Assembly: GCA_045807745.1 (NCBI GenBank) | Contig: JBJMGT010000042.1 | Span: forward strand, 256,781-320,780 | DNA length: 64,000 bases | Direction: 5' to 3' | From: QHXQ01 sp045807745 | GTDB taxonomy: Bacteria > Acidobacteriota > Blastocatellia > Pyrinomonadales > Pyrinomonadaceae | In this document: positions 42,668 through 52,447 of the stretch, one piece after another | Numbering within the stretch: the first letter of the stretch is position 1 | Layout: every line of letters begins with the position of its first letter | Position numbers and translations under genes: made by a program | The notes under the pieces: model-generated | What the model was told of the DNA's origin: nothing | Database searches by the model: none | Seen by the model: the letters and a program-made list of their open reading frames with translations, nothing else

Positions 42668-44704
42668 ATGTTGCTCGTCCGTCTCAGTTTGCGCCTCATC
42701 GCACTCGTCTGTTTGCTCGCGCTGGCCGCTTATGTGCTGGCCTGCGTGACCAACGCACAGGAGCGCGCCGCACGCGACTATCAACCCGACCTGCGCCGCG
42801 CGCTCGCCACGCGCCCCACGACGGACAAGCCCGCCGCGGCGCGCCCCGACGGCTACACGCCGCAACGCAGTCTCAGCACACTCAAACAACGCCCCGCCCA
42901 TGAAGGCGACCAGCCGCGCAAGCTCGCGCACCCCCAGACCAACACGACTAACGGCAACGCCGCAAGCGACATTACGCCCGCGCTCATCACCGACCGCATC
43001 GCGCCGGCCACGCCTCTGCGCCGCGTGCTGCACACCGCGCAGTTGAGCACCACTTCGTCCGCCGGCACGGATGAGCAATACACGGACGCGACGGGCGACG
43101 GCCGCGCCGACCAGCGCGCGACCTTCGACACGCAGGGCGGCTCGTTCGACATCGCAGTGGGCCGCACGGGCACGCGCTACGAAGTCTTCTCCGCCGTTGA
43201 TGATAACGGCACGCCGACGACGAGTGATGATCGACTTATCGGCGTCATCGTCACCGCCTTCGACTCAAACGGCGACTACGTGCGCGACGCTTCGTCCACT
43301 TATGATCTGCGCCGCGATTTCAATCTGCCTTCGGCCGTTGCGGTCGTTGCGGGCACGGCGCACGACGGGCGCGAGTTCGTCTGCGTCTCGTCGAGCGGTT
43401 TTCCGGATGAGGAGCCGTCGGCGGGCGTCGTCCTGCTTGTGCGCGATCCGTTTACGGGCGGCTTCGACAACGCGCGTTCGCGCACGCTCGTCACGGTCGG
43501 CAGCAATCAGATCAGAGAAGCGAACGCGCTCGCGCTCTTGCCGAATAACGATCTGCTGATCGCCGATTTCGCATCCGACAAGCTGCGCGTCGTGCGCGAC
43601 ACGGACGCCGACGGGCTGCCCGACACGCTCGCCGCCACGCCTTACTATGCTTATCGCTTCTCGGACGACGCGCCGCTCGACATCGCGGTGAACTCGCGCG
43701 GCGTCGTCTTCTCGCACTCAGTCGGCAACGACACGGTGCTCCTCGCGCTCTACGACACGAACAATGATGGGCGTGCGGACACGGACGAGGTGGCCGTCGA
43801 AGGACTCTCGATTGACAACAACCTGATCCTGCACGGGCTGACGGTTGATCGCGAAGGCACGGTCTACGTGATCGAAGACGCGACCGGCGCGGCGGACACC
43901 GCCTCGTCGGGCGGGAACGGCGGCGTGCCTGTCATCGATGCCTTCCCCGATCCGGCCCTCAACGGTTTTCTGCGCGACGGTACGCTCTACGCTACGGCCG
44001 ACAACCCGACGGCGCAGACGCTCACCGGCCTCTCGTTCGGCCAAGACGCAACGCTTCAACCAGTCGCGCACCTCGCACTCACTAATAGCGCCTCTTTGCG
44101 CGGCGACGCGACGCGCGACGGCCTCGGCACGATCCTCGGCACAGGTTTGACGTTTGGGCGCACGGGGCGCACTGCGACCGAGGCGACGGCGCGCGGTGTG
44201 CGTGTGACCATCGAAGGGCGTGCCGCGCCGGTGCTGTCGTTCGACGACGGGCAGTTGCATATTTACGTGCCGAACGAAGTGGGCACAGGCGTGCGCTCGG
44301 TTGTTGTCTTGATTGATGGGATCGTGACGGCGGCCGAGGATGTCAACATCACGAACGCGAATCCGGGTCTGTTCACCGTGAACGGCACGGGCAGTGGTGA
44401 GGTCATCGCGCTCTTGGCTTCGGGTCTGCGCTACACGGCGGGGCCGTTTGCGGCGCGCTTCGATGGGCAACCGGCGGTCGTCGCACTGCTCGGCACGGGC
44501 TGGCGCAACTCTCTGCCTGTGAAGGTCACGATTGGCGGGCGCGACGCGTTGGTCGAATATGCAGGCGCGGCCGGCGGCTTTCCCGGCCTCGATCAAGTCA
44601 ACGTGCGGCTGCTCGATGGTGCGACGACCGGCGCACAATCAATCATTGTCCGCGCGGCCAACGGCGCAACGAGCCGCAGCGATGCCACGTTGACGTTTAG
44701 ATAA
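42668..44704 (+). CDS. Secreted beta-propeller protein with TIGR03437-type C-terminal domain
   Basis: A 678-residue exported protein. A hydrophobic N-terminal segment (5-26) is a signal peptide or anchor. Residues about 130-430 read as propeller-like repeats (RYEVFSAVDDNG, GREFVCVSSSGF, NDLLIADFASDKLRVVRDTDADGLPD, GTVYVIEDATG) with Asp-rich loops that could bind calcium. The last ~210 residues match the TIGR03437 domain common in Acidobacteria (LHIYVPNEVG ... ANPGLFTVNGTGSGEVIAL ... VKVTIGGRDALVEYAGAAGGFPGLDQVNVRL). Role unknown; probably extracellular. A strong terminator follows 14 bases after the stop. Confidence 0.87.
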   Translation: MLLVRLSLRLIALVCLLALAAYVLACVTNAQERAARDYQPDLRRALATRPTTDKPAAARPDGYTPQRSLSTLKQRPAHEGDQPRKLAHPQTNTTNGNAASDITPALITDRIAPATPLRRVLHTAQLSTTSSAGTDEQYTDATGDGRADQRATFDTQGGSFDIAVGRTGTRYEVFSAVDDNGTPTTSDDRLIGVIVTAFDSNGDYVRDASSTYDLRRDFNLPSAVAVVAGTAHDGREFVCVSSSGFPDEEPSAGVVLLVRDPFTGGFDNARSRTLVTVGSNQIREANALALLPNNDLLIADFASDKLRVVRDTDADGLPDTLAATPYYAYRFSDDAPLDIAVNSRGVVFSHSVGNDTVLLALYDTNNDGRADTDEVAVEGLSIDNNLILHGLTVDREGTVYVIEDATGAADTASSGGNGGVPVIDAFPDPALNGFLRDGTLYATADNPTAQTLTGLSFGQDATLQPVAHLALTNSASLRGDATRDGLGTILGTGLTFGRTGRTATEATARGVRVTIEGRAAPVLSFDDGQLHIYVPNEVGTGVRSVVVLIDGIVTAAEDVNITNANPGLFTVNGTGSGEVIALLASGLRYTAGPFAARFDGQPAVVALLGTGWRNSLPVKVTIGGRDALVEYAGAAGGFPGLDQVNVRLLDGATTGAQSIIVRAANGATSRSDATLTFR

Positions 44705-44717
44705 ACAAGCATCAATC

Positions 44718-44770
44718 AAACAGAGAGGGCGGCGTGTGCACTCATGCATACGCCGCCCTCTCTGTTTATA
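44718..44770 (+). terminator. Strong hairpin terminator after the TIGR03437 gene
   Basis: A perfect 18-bp stem (44718-44735 with 44750-44767) encloses a 14-nt loop, with A-run before and TTTAT after the stem. It may also act bidirectionally. Confidence 0.9.
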
Positions 44771-44793
44771 GTGATAAGCAGTTGCATGCAGCC

Positions 44794-44887
44794 GGGAGCG
44801 CGGGCAACTTGCCCGCCATGAGCGCGTCAGCGCGAACAGTTAGACTCGCCTCACGGCTCGTTGGCGGGCAGGGATGCCCGCGCTCCC
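44794..44887. repeat. Inverted pair of GCGGGCA-loop-TGCCCGC hairpins (REPIN-like)
   Basis: The left copy (44794-44818) and right copy (44862-44887) are inverted relative to each other and match at nearly all positions. Each also contains its own perfect 7-bp hairpin (GCGGGCA-ACT-TGCCCGC and GCGGGCA-GGGA-TGCCCGC). It can fold as a cruciform. It lies between the terminator of one gene and the 3' end of the subtilase gene. Confidence 0.75.
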
Positions 44888-44945
44888 AGCAATGAGTGGT
44901 CTCATTCATCTGCAAGCCGCTATAGCGCAGCGGCCCAAACTTCGC

Positions 44946-47900
44946 TTACTGCGCTGTGCCGAATCTGAGCCGGTACTCTTGCGAGTTCACGAAGCCGTTG
45001 ACCATTGTGCGCGCGTCCGTTGGATGCGTGTTCAGGTAGTTCAGCCAAGCGTTGTAGCCCGCCGTGTCCGGCGTGCGGCGCAGGTAACCGTAGTACTGCA
45101 TGGCGACATACGCTTGATTGAACTCGTTGACAAACGCCTCCTCCGAGTCGGCGACGGCGCGCAGCACTTGGGCGCGCGTCATGGTCTGCGCGTCGAGCGC
45201 GTTGCCGAGGTCGGCGCTCGTCAGCGTCACTTTGTTCGTGTTCGTGCTGTCGTCGGGCGCGGCCGGGTTGGGCGTCCTGATCGAGTTGACGTTATAACGA
45301 CCGAGCAGCGTGGCCACGAAGGCGCTGTTCGTTTGCGTTTGATAAGTGCTCAGGAACTCTTGCCGCCCGGTGAAGGCGACGGCGAAGTTGGCCTTCTTCT
45401 GGAAGACCTCCGCGCCGGTCGCACCCGTCACCGCGCGCATGTCCGCGACGATCTCGGTGTACTGCGGCAAGCGATTGAAGGCCACTTTGTAGAAGCGGAA
45501 GACGTAGAGACCTTTGAGTTGGAACTCCTGCGAGCCGAAGAACGAGTCCGAGACGTGGATGCGATCACATCCAGCGGAGGCCGCGTTGGGGTCGGTGTTA
45601 TTCACATCCGCACAGCCGTTCAGCAAATTCAACCACGCGTTGAAGCCGCCTGTGTCCGGTTCGCGCGAGAGGAAGTCGAGGTATTGCAGCCGCACGAAGA
45701 AGGGCGACGTGAAGACCGGGTTGGCCGCTGCCAAGTTGTTGTCGTCGTCCGCAATCGTCAGCGTGGCCGTTGTGCCGTTGGTGGCCAGCGCCGCGCCGCC
45801 GGTCGGGTTGCGGAGCACGAGTTGGACTAGCTCGTTGGCTTCGGGGCGCGCGTCGTCGATGAGCGGAATCTTAAACGTCTTCGTCGTCTCGCCCGCCGCG
45901 AAGCGCAAGGTGTCGAGCGTCGTCGCGTAATCGCAGCGCGCGTAAGCCACTTGCCCGATCACGTCGCAGCGCACGGCGGCCGTGTCGTCCGCAGTCGCGT
46001 AGTCCACCGTTACGGCCGACGAAGTGTCGCCCGTGCGCGTGACGGTGACGGTGGCCATTCCGTCGCCTTCGTTCGCGTTGTAGTTGGACAGGTTGAACTG
46101 CAAGCGCGGCGTGTTCGCCCCTTGGCCGAAGATGTTATAGAGGCCGGACTTGATGCCGCTCGCGAACATGTCGGGGCGATAGGCGCGTGCCGAGAACTGT
46201 TGCGAGTTGATGAGCCGCACAGTGCCGCCCGACGGGACGATAGGATCGAACTCGGTCGGCGTCCCGCCGTTGGTGCGATAGTGTATGACCGCGCCGGGCG
46301 TGGCGCACGTGACGCGCACGTCCACGAAATCGGTGTTGAAGTCGCCGCCGGCCGGGTCGAAGGTCGGCGTGGCGACCGAGCCGATGCCGGAGACGCGCAC
46401 GGGCGTGCCGCGCAACGTCGTCGAGCCGTCGCCGAGTTGGCCGTAGCCGTTGTCGCCCCACGTGACGACCGTGCCGTCGCTCTTCAAGGCGACGCCGTGG
46501 TGGTTGCCGGCCGCGACGGCCGCGACACCCGCGAGATTGGGAATTTGCGTCGGCGTAATTGACGGGCCGCCGTTCGTGCTCCGGGCCAACTCACCAGCAC
46601 CGTTCGCGCCCCAAGACCAGACTGTGCCGTCCGTCTTCACTGCGTAGGTCTGCCCCATGCCGCCGGCCGCGCTGGTCGCGCCGGCGATGATAGGCACTTG
46701 CGCGGGCGTCGGGTGCGGCGTGAAGTCCGGGTTGCCGTAGCCGAGTTGCGACGAAAAGTCGTCGCCCCAAGTCCAGACCGTGCCGTCCTGTTTGACGGCG
46801 ATGCTGAAGCCGCTTGAGCCGGTCGCGCCGCCAGCCGCCATGCTCGCGACATTGGTTAGGTTTGCGACCTGTACGGGCGTGGGCCGCGCCGCGACCGTGG
46901 TCGTGTCGCCAAGCTGGCCGTTGCCGTTCGCGCCCCAAGCCCAGAGCGTGCCATCGTTTTTAAGCGCGAGCACATGGCCGTCACGCGCAGAGATAGCGCT
47001 CACATTGGTAATCGGGACTTGCACCGGGACTGATGAGTTGCTTGTCGCACCTGTGCCGAGCGTGTAGCTCACACCCCAAGTCCAGACCGTGCCGTCCGCT
47101 TTCAACGCAGCGCTGCCGAAATCGCCGGCCGCGACGGCCGTCACGCCCGTCAGGTTCGATACCTGCACGAACGTGTGCCGCTCGTTGCCGCTCGTGCCGT
47201 CGCCCAACTGCCCGTAGCCGTTGTAGCCCGCGGCCCAGACTGTGCCGTCCTGCCGCGCCACGACGGTGTGCCCGTTGCTTAACGCGACCGAGACGACGTT
47301 GGTGAGGCCAAGTTGCACGGGCGTGGTGTGCTGATCGGTTGTGCCGTCACCGAACTGGCCCGACAGGTTTTCGCCCCACGCCCAGAGTGTGCCGTCTGTT
47401 TTGATGGCGAAGGTGGAACTGCGCCCGGCGGCGATGGCGCGCACGTTTGTCAGCCCCGTGTCGTTGACGACAAAGGTCTGCTGTATGTAAGCGTTGTTGG
47501 CCGGATTCGGATCGGGGCGCACACCTGTGGCGCTCGCGTTGAGCGTGAGCGTCGTGCCGCTCGGCGCGGTCACGCGCACGTTGATGGTGGTCTGCCACGC
47601 AGAGCTGTCCGGATTGATCGTGCCGACGTGCCCTGTGACCGTGCCGCCGTCTGTGCCGGCAGAGGGGCCTGTGCAAGTGCCTGTGACGTAGTTCGACGAG
47701 CAGGACAGGAAGGTCGTGCCGGCGGGCAGTTGAATGCTGGCGTCGGCGCTCGTCAAACTGCTCGGGCCGAGGTTCAGCACGTTGACCGAGTAGGTGAGCG
47801 TCTGCCCGTTGCTGATGGGCACGGGGTTGGCGCTCGCCGTCACTTGCAGATCGGCGGACGGCGGCGGCGGCAGATTGCGCGGCGTGAAGACGACCGATGG

Positions 47901-50276
47901 CGCGTTGGTCAGATTAACTGCGTTCGTCTCGGAAGTGTGCGACGCGACGACGTAAGTTTCCGGGTCGCCGCCCGATAGACCGACGACCGGATAGACGCCC
48001 TGATTGCCGTTGCCATAGCGCACGGTGATCGTGCCGTTGCGTTGCAACTCGATCTCGAAGTTGACGGGGTTCTGCTGACCACAGCCGGGGCTGTAGGTCA
48101 AGCCCTGCCAACGGAAGATGACGTGATCGGCGTCGGGTGTGACGACGTAGACATCATCGCCCGTGCGACAGTCCGTGCGCAGGTCGTCCCAGAGACCGGC
48201 GATCATCGTCAGATGATTCATGTGCTCGACCGAAGGGATCGCGCCATCGGTTGCGCCAACGCGCGGCACGGGCGCGATGAAGTCGGGCGGAATGGGCACG
48301 TAGAGCGCGCCGTTCGATGAGACGTAGACCTGCGACGAAGAGCGGCCGAAAAATGGAAACTCGAACGGCAGAGAGGCCGTCTGCACCTTGTCGTCGGCGC
48401 GCAATTGGAGCGCAGTGCCGCCCGTGGAGAGCGGCGCAGAGGCGGCCGTCGCGACCGTGTAAGGATCGGCTATCGCAGCGGTCGTCGCCACACCGACAAC
48501 TGACTCGGTCGAGTTGCCTGCGTTGTCGTAGGTCTTAAGTCGGATGAGACCGCTCGTGTGTTTGACGGGCAGATTGAGAAACATGGTCTGCTGTGTGCCG
48601 GGCGCGGCGGGGCGCGAGACGGCGAGCAAGAGTTGATCGCTCGTGGGCGTGTCGCTGTAACGGAATTCGTAGAAGGAGGCTTGCCCTGTGTTGCCGTCGT
48701 CGCCGGGCGCAGTCCAGTTGAGCGTGACGCGGCGCAGATTCTGCGCGGTCAGGCGTAGGTTATTGACGAAGGCGGGCGGCGTCACATCGTGCTCGGCGGC
48801 GGCAGCCAGTGCCTTGTCCACGCGCAGGCGACGACCCGAAGCCGTCGCGCCGCCGGTGAATGTGTCGCCGTTAAAGAGGAGCGCCGCGCGGAGCGCGCCC
48901 ACAGAGATGTTCGGATTGGCCGCGCAGACGAGCGCCGCCGCGCCCGCGACGTGCGGCGTGGCCATCGAAGTGCCACTCAAGAAACTGTAAGCGCCGCCGG
49001 GAAAAGTGCTCAGGATGTCTTGGCCCGGCGCGGCGAGACTGACTGTGCGTAAACCGACGTTCGAGAATGAAGCGAGGTCGCCGAAGCGCGTCACGGCCGC
49101 GACCGAGATGACGTTCGGCGCGTCGTAGCCGGCCGGGTAGTCAGCGGCGAGGTCTGTGTTGAAAGAGACATCGCTGGAGCCGTCCACGGGGACGCCGTTG
49201 CCGGCGGCGGCGACGAACAGGATGCCGGACTGATTGAGCGCCGTGATCATGTCGAGTTCGGCGTGCGAGAATTCCGGGCCGCCGTAAGAGTTGTTGAGCA
49301 CGCGCACGTTCGCGCCCTGTGTGCCGCCGGACGTGTTCCAACGGTCGCGCATCAACTTCGCATAAGCAAAGGCGCGCACCAGATCGGCCGTCGTGCCGTT
49401 GCCGTCCGCCCCGATAAACTTCAGCGACATGATGCTCGTCTGCCAGTTGACGCCGACCACGCCCAAGCCGTTGTCGCCCGTCGCGCCAATCGTGCCGGCG
49501 ACGTGTGTGCCGTGCGCGTCGATGGGCAGATTGTCGGCGGACGTGCCGGGGCCGTCGTAGACTGTCGCGTCGTTGTGCACGAAGTCGTAGCCGTTGACGT
49601 CGTCCACGTAACCGTTGTTATCGTCGTCGAGGCCGTTCCCCGCTACTTCGCCGGGGTTGTGCCAGATGTTGGCGGCGAGGTCTGGATGATTAACGTCTAT
49701 GCCTTCGTCCACGACGCCGACGACGACAGAGCGATCACCGATGGTCGTGTTCCAAGCCATCTCCGCGCCGATGTCTATGCCGACTTGCGTCGTGTTCTTC
49801 AGGCCCCACTGTTCGCCGTAGCGCGGGTCATTCGGCGCGCGCATTTTGTAGCGCAGGAAACTCGGCTCGGCGTAGAGCACATCCGCGCGCGCATTGAGCG
49901 CCGCGAGCGCCGCCTGCGTCTCTTCGGGTGCGACGTGCGCGAGGCGCAAGCCCTCGACCACGTCGGACGCCGCGAAGCGTTCGACGCTCACCGATAGCAC
50001 GCCTATTTCCGTGCTCAGCGTCATAGCTGTAGGCGCAGCCTGTTTGCCGCCTGTGACAGCATCGTCGCGAAAGCGCACCAGAATTTCGCCGGGCACGAAA
50101 CGGGCCTTGCGGGCTGCGGCTGCGCTTGGCGCGTTGGCCACAGGCGCGTCCTGCCCACCGGCGTGCGAGCCGCGCGGGAGGAAGACAAAACAAACGGCGA
50201 GCGCGAGCGCGCACAAAGCGAAGGCGCGCGCACTACGGGCACGCAGGAATCTCCAATGGAAAGGCGAGGAGGTCAT
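44946..50276 (-). CDS. Giant secreted subtilase with FN3, DUF11, seven RCC1 repeats, Calx-beta and DUF4214 modules
   Basis: A 1776-residue exported protease. Order: signal peptide (1-40); fervidolysin-like propeptide (about 60-140); S8 domain (about 155-490) with Asp190 (VVDEGIDVNHPDL), His255 (DAHGTHVAG), Asn360 and Ser437 (SGTSMATPHVAG); FN3-like (about 500-600); a beta domain with a Cys pair (about 605-800); DUF11 (about 805-925); seven RCC1 repeats (about 930-1300), a full propeller; a CHB_HEX-like domain; Calx-beta (about 1390-1500); DUF4214 (about 1510-1776). The last ~340 residues resemble the end of the protein at 59084-62890. It probably degrades or binds polymers at the cell surface. 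Confidence 0.93.
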   Translation of the reverse strand: MTSSPFHWRFLRARSARAFALCALALAVCFVFLPRGSHAGGQDAPVANAPSAAAARKARFVPGEILVRFRDDAVTGGKQAAPTAMTLSTEIGVLSVSVERFAASDVVEGLRLAHVAPEETQAALAALNARADVLYAEPSFLRYKMRAPNDPRYGEQWGLKNTTQVGIDIGAEMAWNTTIGDRSVVVGVVDEGIDVNHPDLAANIWHNPGEVAGNGLDDDNNGYVDDVNGYDFVHNDATVYDGPGTSADNLPIDAHGTHVAGTIGATGDNGLGVVGVNWQTSIMSLKFIGADGNGTTADLVRAFAYAKLMRDRWNTSGGTQGANVRVLNNSYGGPEFSHAELDMITALNQSGILFVAAAGNGVPVDGSSDVSFNTDLAADYPAGYDAPNVISVAAVTRFGDLASFSNVGLRTVSLAAPGQDILSTFPGGAYSFLSGTSMATPHVAGAAALVCAANPNISVGALRAALLFNGDTFTGGATASGRRLRVDKALAAAAEHDVTPPAFVNNLRLTAQNLRRVTLNWTAPGDDGNTGQASFYEFRYSDTPTSDQLLLAVSRPAAPGTQQTMFLNLPVKHTSGLIRLKTYDNAGNSTESVVGVATTAAIADPYTVATAASAPLSTGGTALQLRADDKVQTASLPFEFPFFGRSSSQVYVSSNGALYVPIPPDFIAPVPRVGATDGAIPSVEHMNHLTMIAGLWDDLRTDCRTGDDVYVVTPDADHVIFRWQGLTYSPGCGQQNPVNFEIELQRNGTITVRYGNGNQGVYPVVGLSGGDPETYVVASHTSETNAVNLTNAPSVVFTPRNLPPPPSADLQVTASANPVPISNGQTLTYSVNVLNLGPSSLTSADASIQLPAGTTFLSCSSNYVTGTCTGPSAGTDGGTVTGHVGTINPDSSAWQTTINVRVTAPSGTTLTLNASATGVRPDPNPANNAYIQQTFVVNDTGLTNVRAIAAGRSSTFAIKTDGTLWAWGENLSGQFGDGTTDQHTTPVQLGLTNVVSVALSNGHTVVARQDGTVWAAGYNGYGQLGDGTSGNERHTFVQVSNLTGVTAVAAGDFGSAALKADGTVWTWGVSYTLGTGATSNSSVPVQVPITNVSAISARDGHVLALKNDGTLWAWGANGNGQLGDTTTVAARPTPVQVANLTNVASMAAGGATGSSGFSIAVKQDGTVWTWGDDFSSQLGYGNPDFTPHPTPAQVPIIAGATSAAGGMGQTYAVKTDGTVWSWGANGAGELARSTNGGPSITPTQIPNLAGVAAVAAGNHHGVALKSDGTVVTWGDNGYGQLGDGSTTLRGTPVRVSGIGSVATPTFDPAGGDFNTDFVDVRVTCATPGAVIHYRTNGGTPTEFDPIVPSGGTVRLINSQQFSARAYRPDMFASGIKSGLYNIFGQGANTPRLQFNLSNYNANEGDGMATVTVTRTGDTSSAVTVDYATADDTAAVRCDVIGQVAYARCDYATTLDTLRFAAGETTKTFKIPLIDDARPEANELVQLVLRNPTGGAALATNGTTATLTIADDDNNLAAANPVFTSPFFVRLQYLDFLSREPDTGGFNAWLNLLNGCADVNNTDPNAASAGCDRIHVSDSFFGSQEFQLKGLYVFRFYKVAFNRLPQYTEIVADMRAVTGATGAEVFQKKANFAVAFTGRQEFLSTYQTQTNSAFVATLLGRYNVNSIRTPNPAAPDDSTNTNKVTLTSADLGNALDAQTMTRAQVLRAVADSEEAFVNEFNQAYVAMQYYGYLRRTPDTAGYNAWLNYLNTHPTDARTMVNGFVNSQEYRLRFGTAQ

Positions 50277-50522
50277 AAGTATTTCTCGGCAATACGGCTT
50301 TGGACTTTAATTGGACTTAGGGACGTTAATATCTGCCCTGGTTCGGACTGCTATGACGGGTGAGCAATCAAACGCGGACTCGGACACGCGCTTTGCCGGC
50401 GACTCGGACAGCCTCTTTAGGACTACATAGAGAGGCCGGCCCACATGCCAGCAAAGAGCGGATTTTAGCCGAAAAACTGCCCGCCCGGCAAATCCGCGCG
50501 GATTAAGACGCACGTTCTGGCG

Positions 50523-51185
50523 TTACGGCTGCTTAGGAGTTGGCGTATTTGTTGGCGCGCTTGGCGGTGTGAAGGCCGGGGCGTCCGTCGGTTTGAGCTT
50601 CAGTTTTTCCCGGATGAACTGTTCGGCCTCCGCCTCGACCAACTCGCCGTTGACGACCCAAGCCTTTTTTGTCAACACGTCGCCATCGTGTTTGAGCTTT
50701 TTGGGTTCGAGGAAGATGTTGTAGGGCGAACCCCACTTGCGCGTGTCGCCGGTCAGTTGGCGATAACCGTAGTGCGTCGTCTTGTCGCGCGCGTCCCGCG
50801 CTTCGGACTCAAAGACGACCGGGTAGGCGACCACGTGGTCGTGAAAGTACATCTGCCGATCAGTGGGCGTGCTGTACTCACTCACGGCGATCACGTCGAA
50901 GCCGTAAGGGTGATATTTCTCGTAGAGCCGCGCGACGACCGGCGCTTCGTTCTGCCAGTTGTGACACCACGACGCGAAGTAGACGACGAGCGTCAACTTC
51001 TTGTCCTTCGCCCACTGGCGCAACTCGATGGCGGGCGCTGACGCGTCGGTCGTCTGCTTGTACGTCCAATTCTTATACTCGATCTCCTGCTCTTTGATCG
51101 GCGCGTACTCGTGGCTGCCGTCCTGCGCGAAGGCAGGCAAGGCGCAGCAGCAGATGAATGCGATCAGGATGAAAACTTTGCGCAT
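50523..51185 (-). CDS. Secreted thioredoxin-like protein with a single active-site cysteine
   Basis: A 220-residue exported protein with signal peptide MRKVFILIAFICCCALPAFAQ. The thioredoxin-fold core includes TLVVYFASWCHNWQNEAPVVARLYEKYHPYGFDVIAVSEY. The usual WCxxC is WCHNW, so the resolving Cys is missing and it cannot cycle disulfides like TlpA; it may act as a chaperone, a sensor or a mixed-disulfide binder. The tail is Pro/Thr-rich. It follows the CcdA-TlpA fusion by 17 bases, so it belongs to the redox operon. The 246 bases downstream, up to the subtilase start, are that gene's leader and hold no recognisable gene. Confidence 0.85.
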   Translation of the reverse strand: MRKVFILIAFICCCALPAFAQDGSHEYAPIKEQEIEYKNWTYKQTTDASAPAIELRQWAKDKKLTLVVYFASWCHNWQNEAPVVARLYEKYHPYGFDVIAVSEYSTPTDRQMYFHDHVVAYPVVFESEARDARDKTTHYGYRQLTGDTRKWGSPYNIFLEPKKLKHDGDVLTKKAWVVNGELVEAEAEQFIREKLKLKPTDAPAFTPPSAPTNTPTPKQP

Positions 51186-51202
51186 GTTACGACTCCGAAT
51201 TT

Positions 51203-52441
51203 CTATCTTGCGCTCGCGGTGGCGGGCGCTTCGTCGAGCAGTTGTTTGACGGCCGCTTCAAAGGTGGCGCGGTCTTTCTCGCCGATGAAGCGTTGACGGA
51301 TGTGACCCGCTCGGTCAAGGACGTAGGTGGCGGGGCGACCGGGCCCCGTCTTGAACTGTTCGGGCGCGTCGTCGCCGCTGACGATGACGGTGTAGTCCTG
51401 TCTGATCTCCTTCTGAAACTCGCGCACGCCGGCCGCGTCGTCGTGCGATGTGATGCCGACGACCTCGAAGCCGCGCGCGCCGTAGGTGCGTTGCAGTTCG
51501 TTGAAGTCCGCGATCTCGGCGCGGCAGGGCAGACACCAAGTCGCCCAGAAGTTCACGAGCACGACGCGCCCGCGCAAAGATGAAAGCCGGAACGATTGCC
51601 CGTCAAGCCTCTTCATCTCCACGTCGGGCGCGGTCTCTAATGATGCCCTACCGTCAATTGGCGTCGGCGCAACCGCCGGTTGTCCTTTCTGCGCCCAGCG
51701 ATTAACCCATGCTTCGAGACTCGGCAGATTCACGGCGGCGCTCGCCAAACGCGTGATCGTGTTGGTGGCGATAAGCAGTCCAATGACGATGAGCAGCACG
51801 CCGGAGACGACTTCAACTTTATGTAGATGACGACGGAACTTGCCGTAGAAGCCGAGGAACTTGTTGATGCCGAGACCGGTCAAGAGGAACGGCACGGCTA
51901 AGCCCGCGGCGTAGAAAGCGGAGAGCACAAGCCCGCTCTTCCAACCGCCGCTCGTCGCGGCGAGACCGAGTATGCCGCCGAGGATTGGGCCGATGCAGGG
52001 CGTCCAACCGGCGGCGAACGCCAGTCCCAACGCGAATGAGCCGAGCATGCCGCGCGGTTTCTCGTCCGAGAATTTGCGCGTGTCGCGATAGAGCGCGCCG
52101 ATCTTCAACACGCCCATCAACTGCAACCCGAACGCAATGATGACCACGCCGCCGCCGATGCGCAGCCAACGGTTCGTCGTAATCGCCGCGCCGACCGCGC
52201 CCGCCGCTGCGCCGAGCAGTAGAAAGATGAGCGACAGCCCAGCGTTGAACGCGAGCGAGTTCAACATCACGGCGCGGCGCGCCGTCGTCTGCGAGCCGTG
52301 TTCGCCCTTCAAGTGCTCGACGCTCACACCCGAAATCAGCGAGATGTAACCGGGCACGAGCGGCAGCACGCAAGGGGATAGGAACGACGCCAGCCCGCCG
52401 ACGAACGCGATCAAGATAGTAAAGAGATTTAAGCCTTCCAT
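51203..52441 (-). CDS. CcdA/DsbD-type thiol transporter fused to a TlpA-like thioredoxin
   Basis: A 412-residue inner-membrane protein that moves reducing power from the cytoplasm to the periplasm. The N-terminal CcdA domain (1-240) has six helices with the two conserved Cys in FLSPCVLPLVPGY and GWTPCIGPILGG. The C-terminal periplasmic domain (about 275-405) is a TlpA/ResA thioredoxin with VNFWATWCLPCRAEI (WCxxC complete). Electron donor and acceptor are thus in one chain, like a reduced DsbD. Likely targets are apocytochrome c or neighbouring thioredoxin-like proteins. It starts six bases after the PepSY gene. Confidence 0.94.
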   Translation of the reverse strand: MEGLNLFTILIAFVGGLASFLSPCVLPLVPGYISLISGVSVEHLKGEHGSQTTARRAVMLNSLAFNAGLSLIFLLLGAAAGAVGAAITTNRWLRIGGGVVIIAFGLQLMGVLKIGALYRDTRKFSDEKPRGMLGSFALGLAFAAGWTPCIGPILGGILGLAATSGGWKSGLVLSAFYAAGLAVPFLLTGLGINKFLGFYGKFRRHLHKVEVVSGVLLIVIGLLIATNTITRLASAAVNLPSLEAWVNRWAQKGQPAVAPTPIDGRASLETAPDVEMKRLDGQSFRLSSLRGRVVLVNFWATWCLPCRAEIADFNELQRTYGARGFEVVGITSHDDAAGVREFQKEIRQDYTVIVSGDDAPEQFKTGPGRPATYVLDRAGHIRQRFIGEKDRATFEAAVKQLLDEAPATASAR

Positions 52442-52447
52442 ACGCGC

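Noticed and set aside
50377..50410. 10-base direct repeat GACTCGGACA before the subtilase gene
   Set aside because: Only two copies 24 bases apart with no dyad symmetry; too little to call an operator.
50277..50522. Leader of the subtilase examined for a riboswitch
   Set aside because: No known riboswitch core could be matched by eye.
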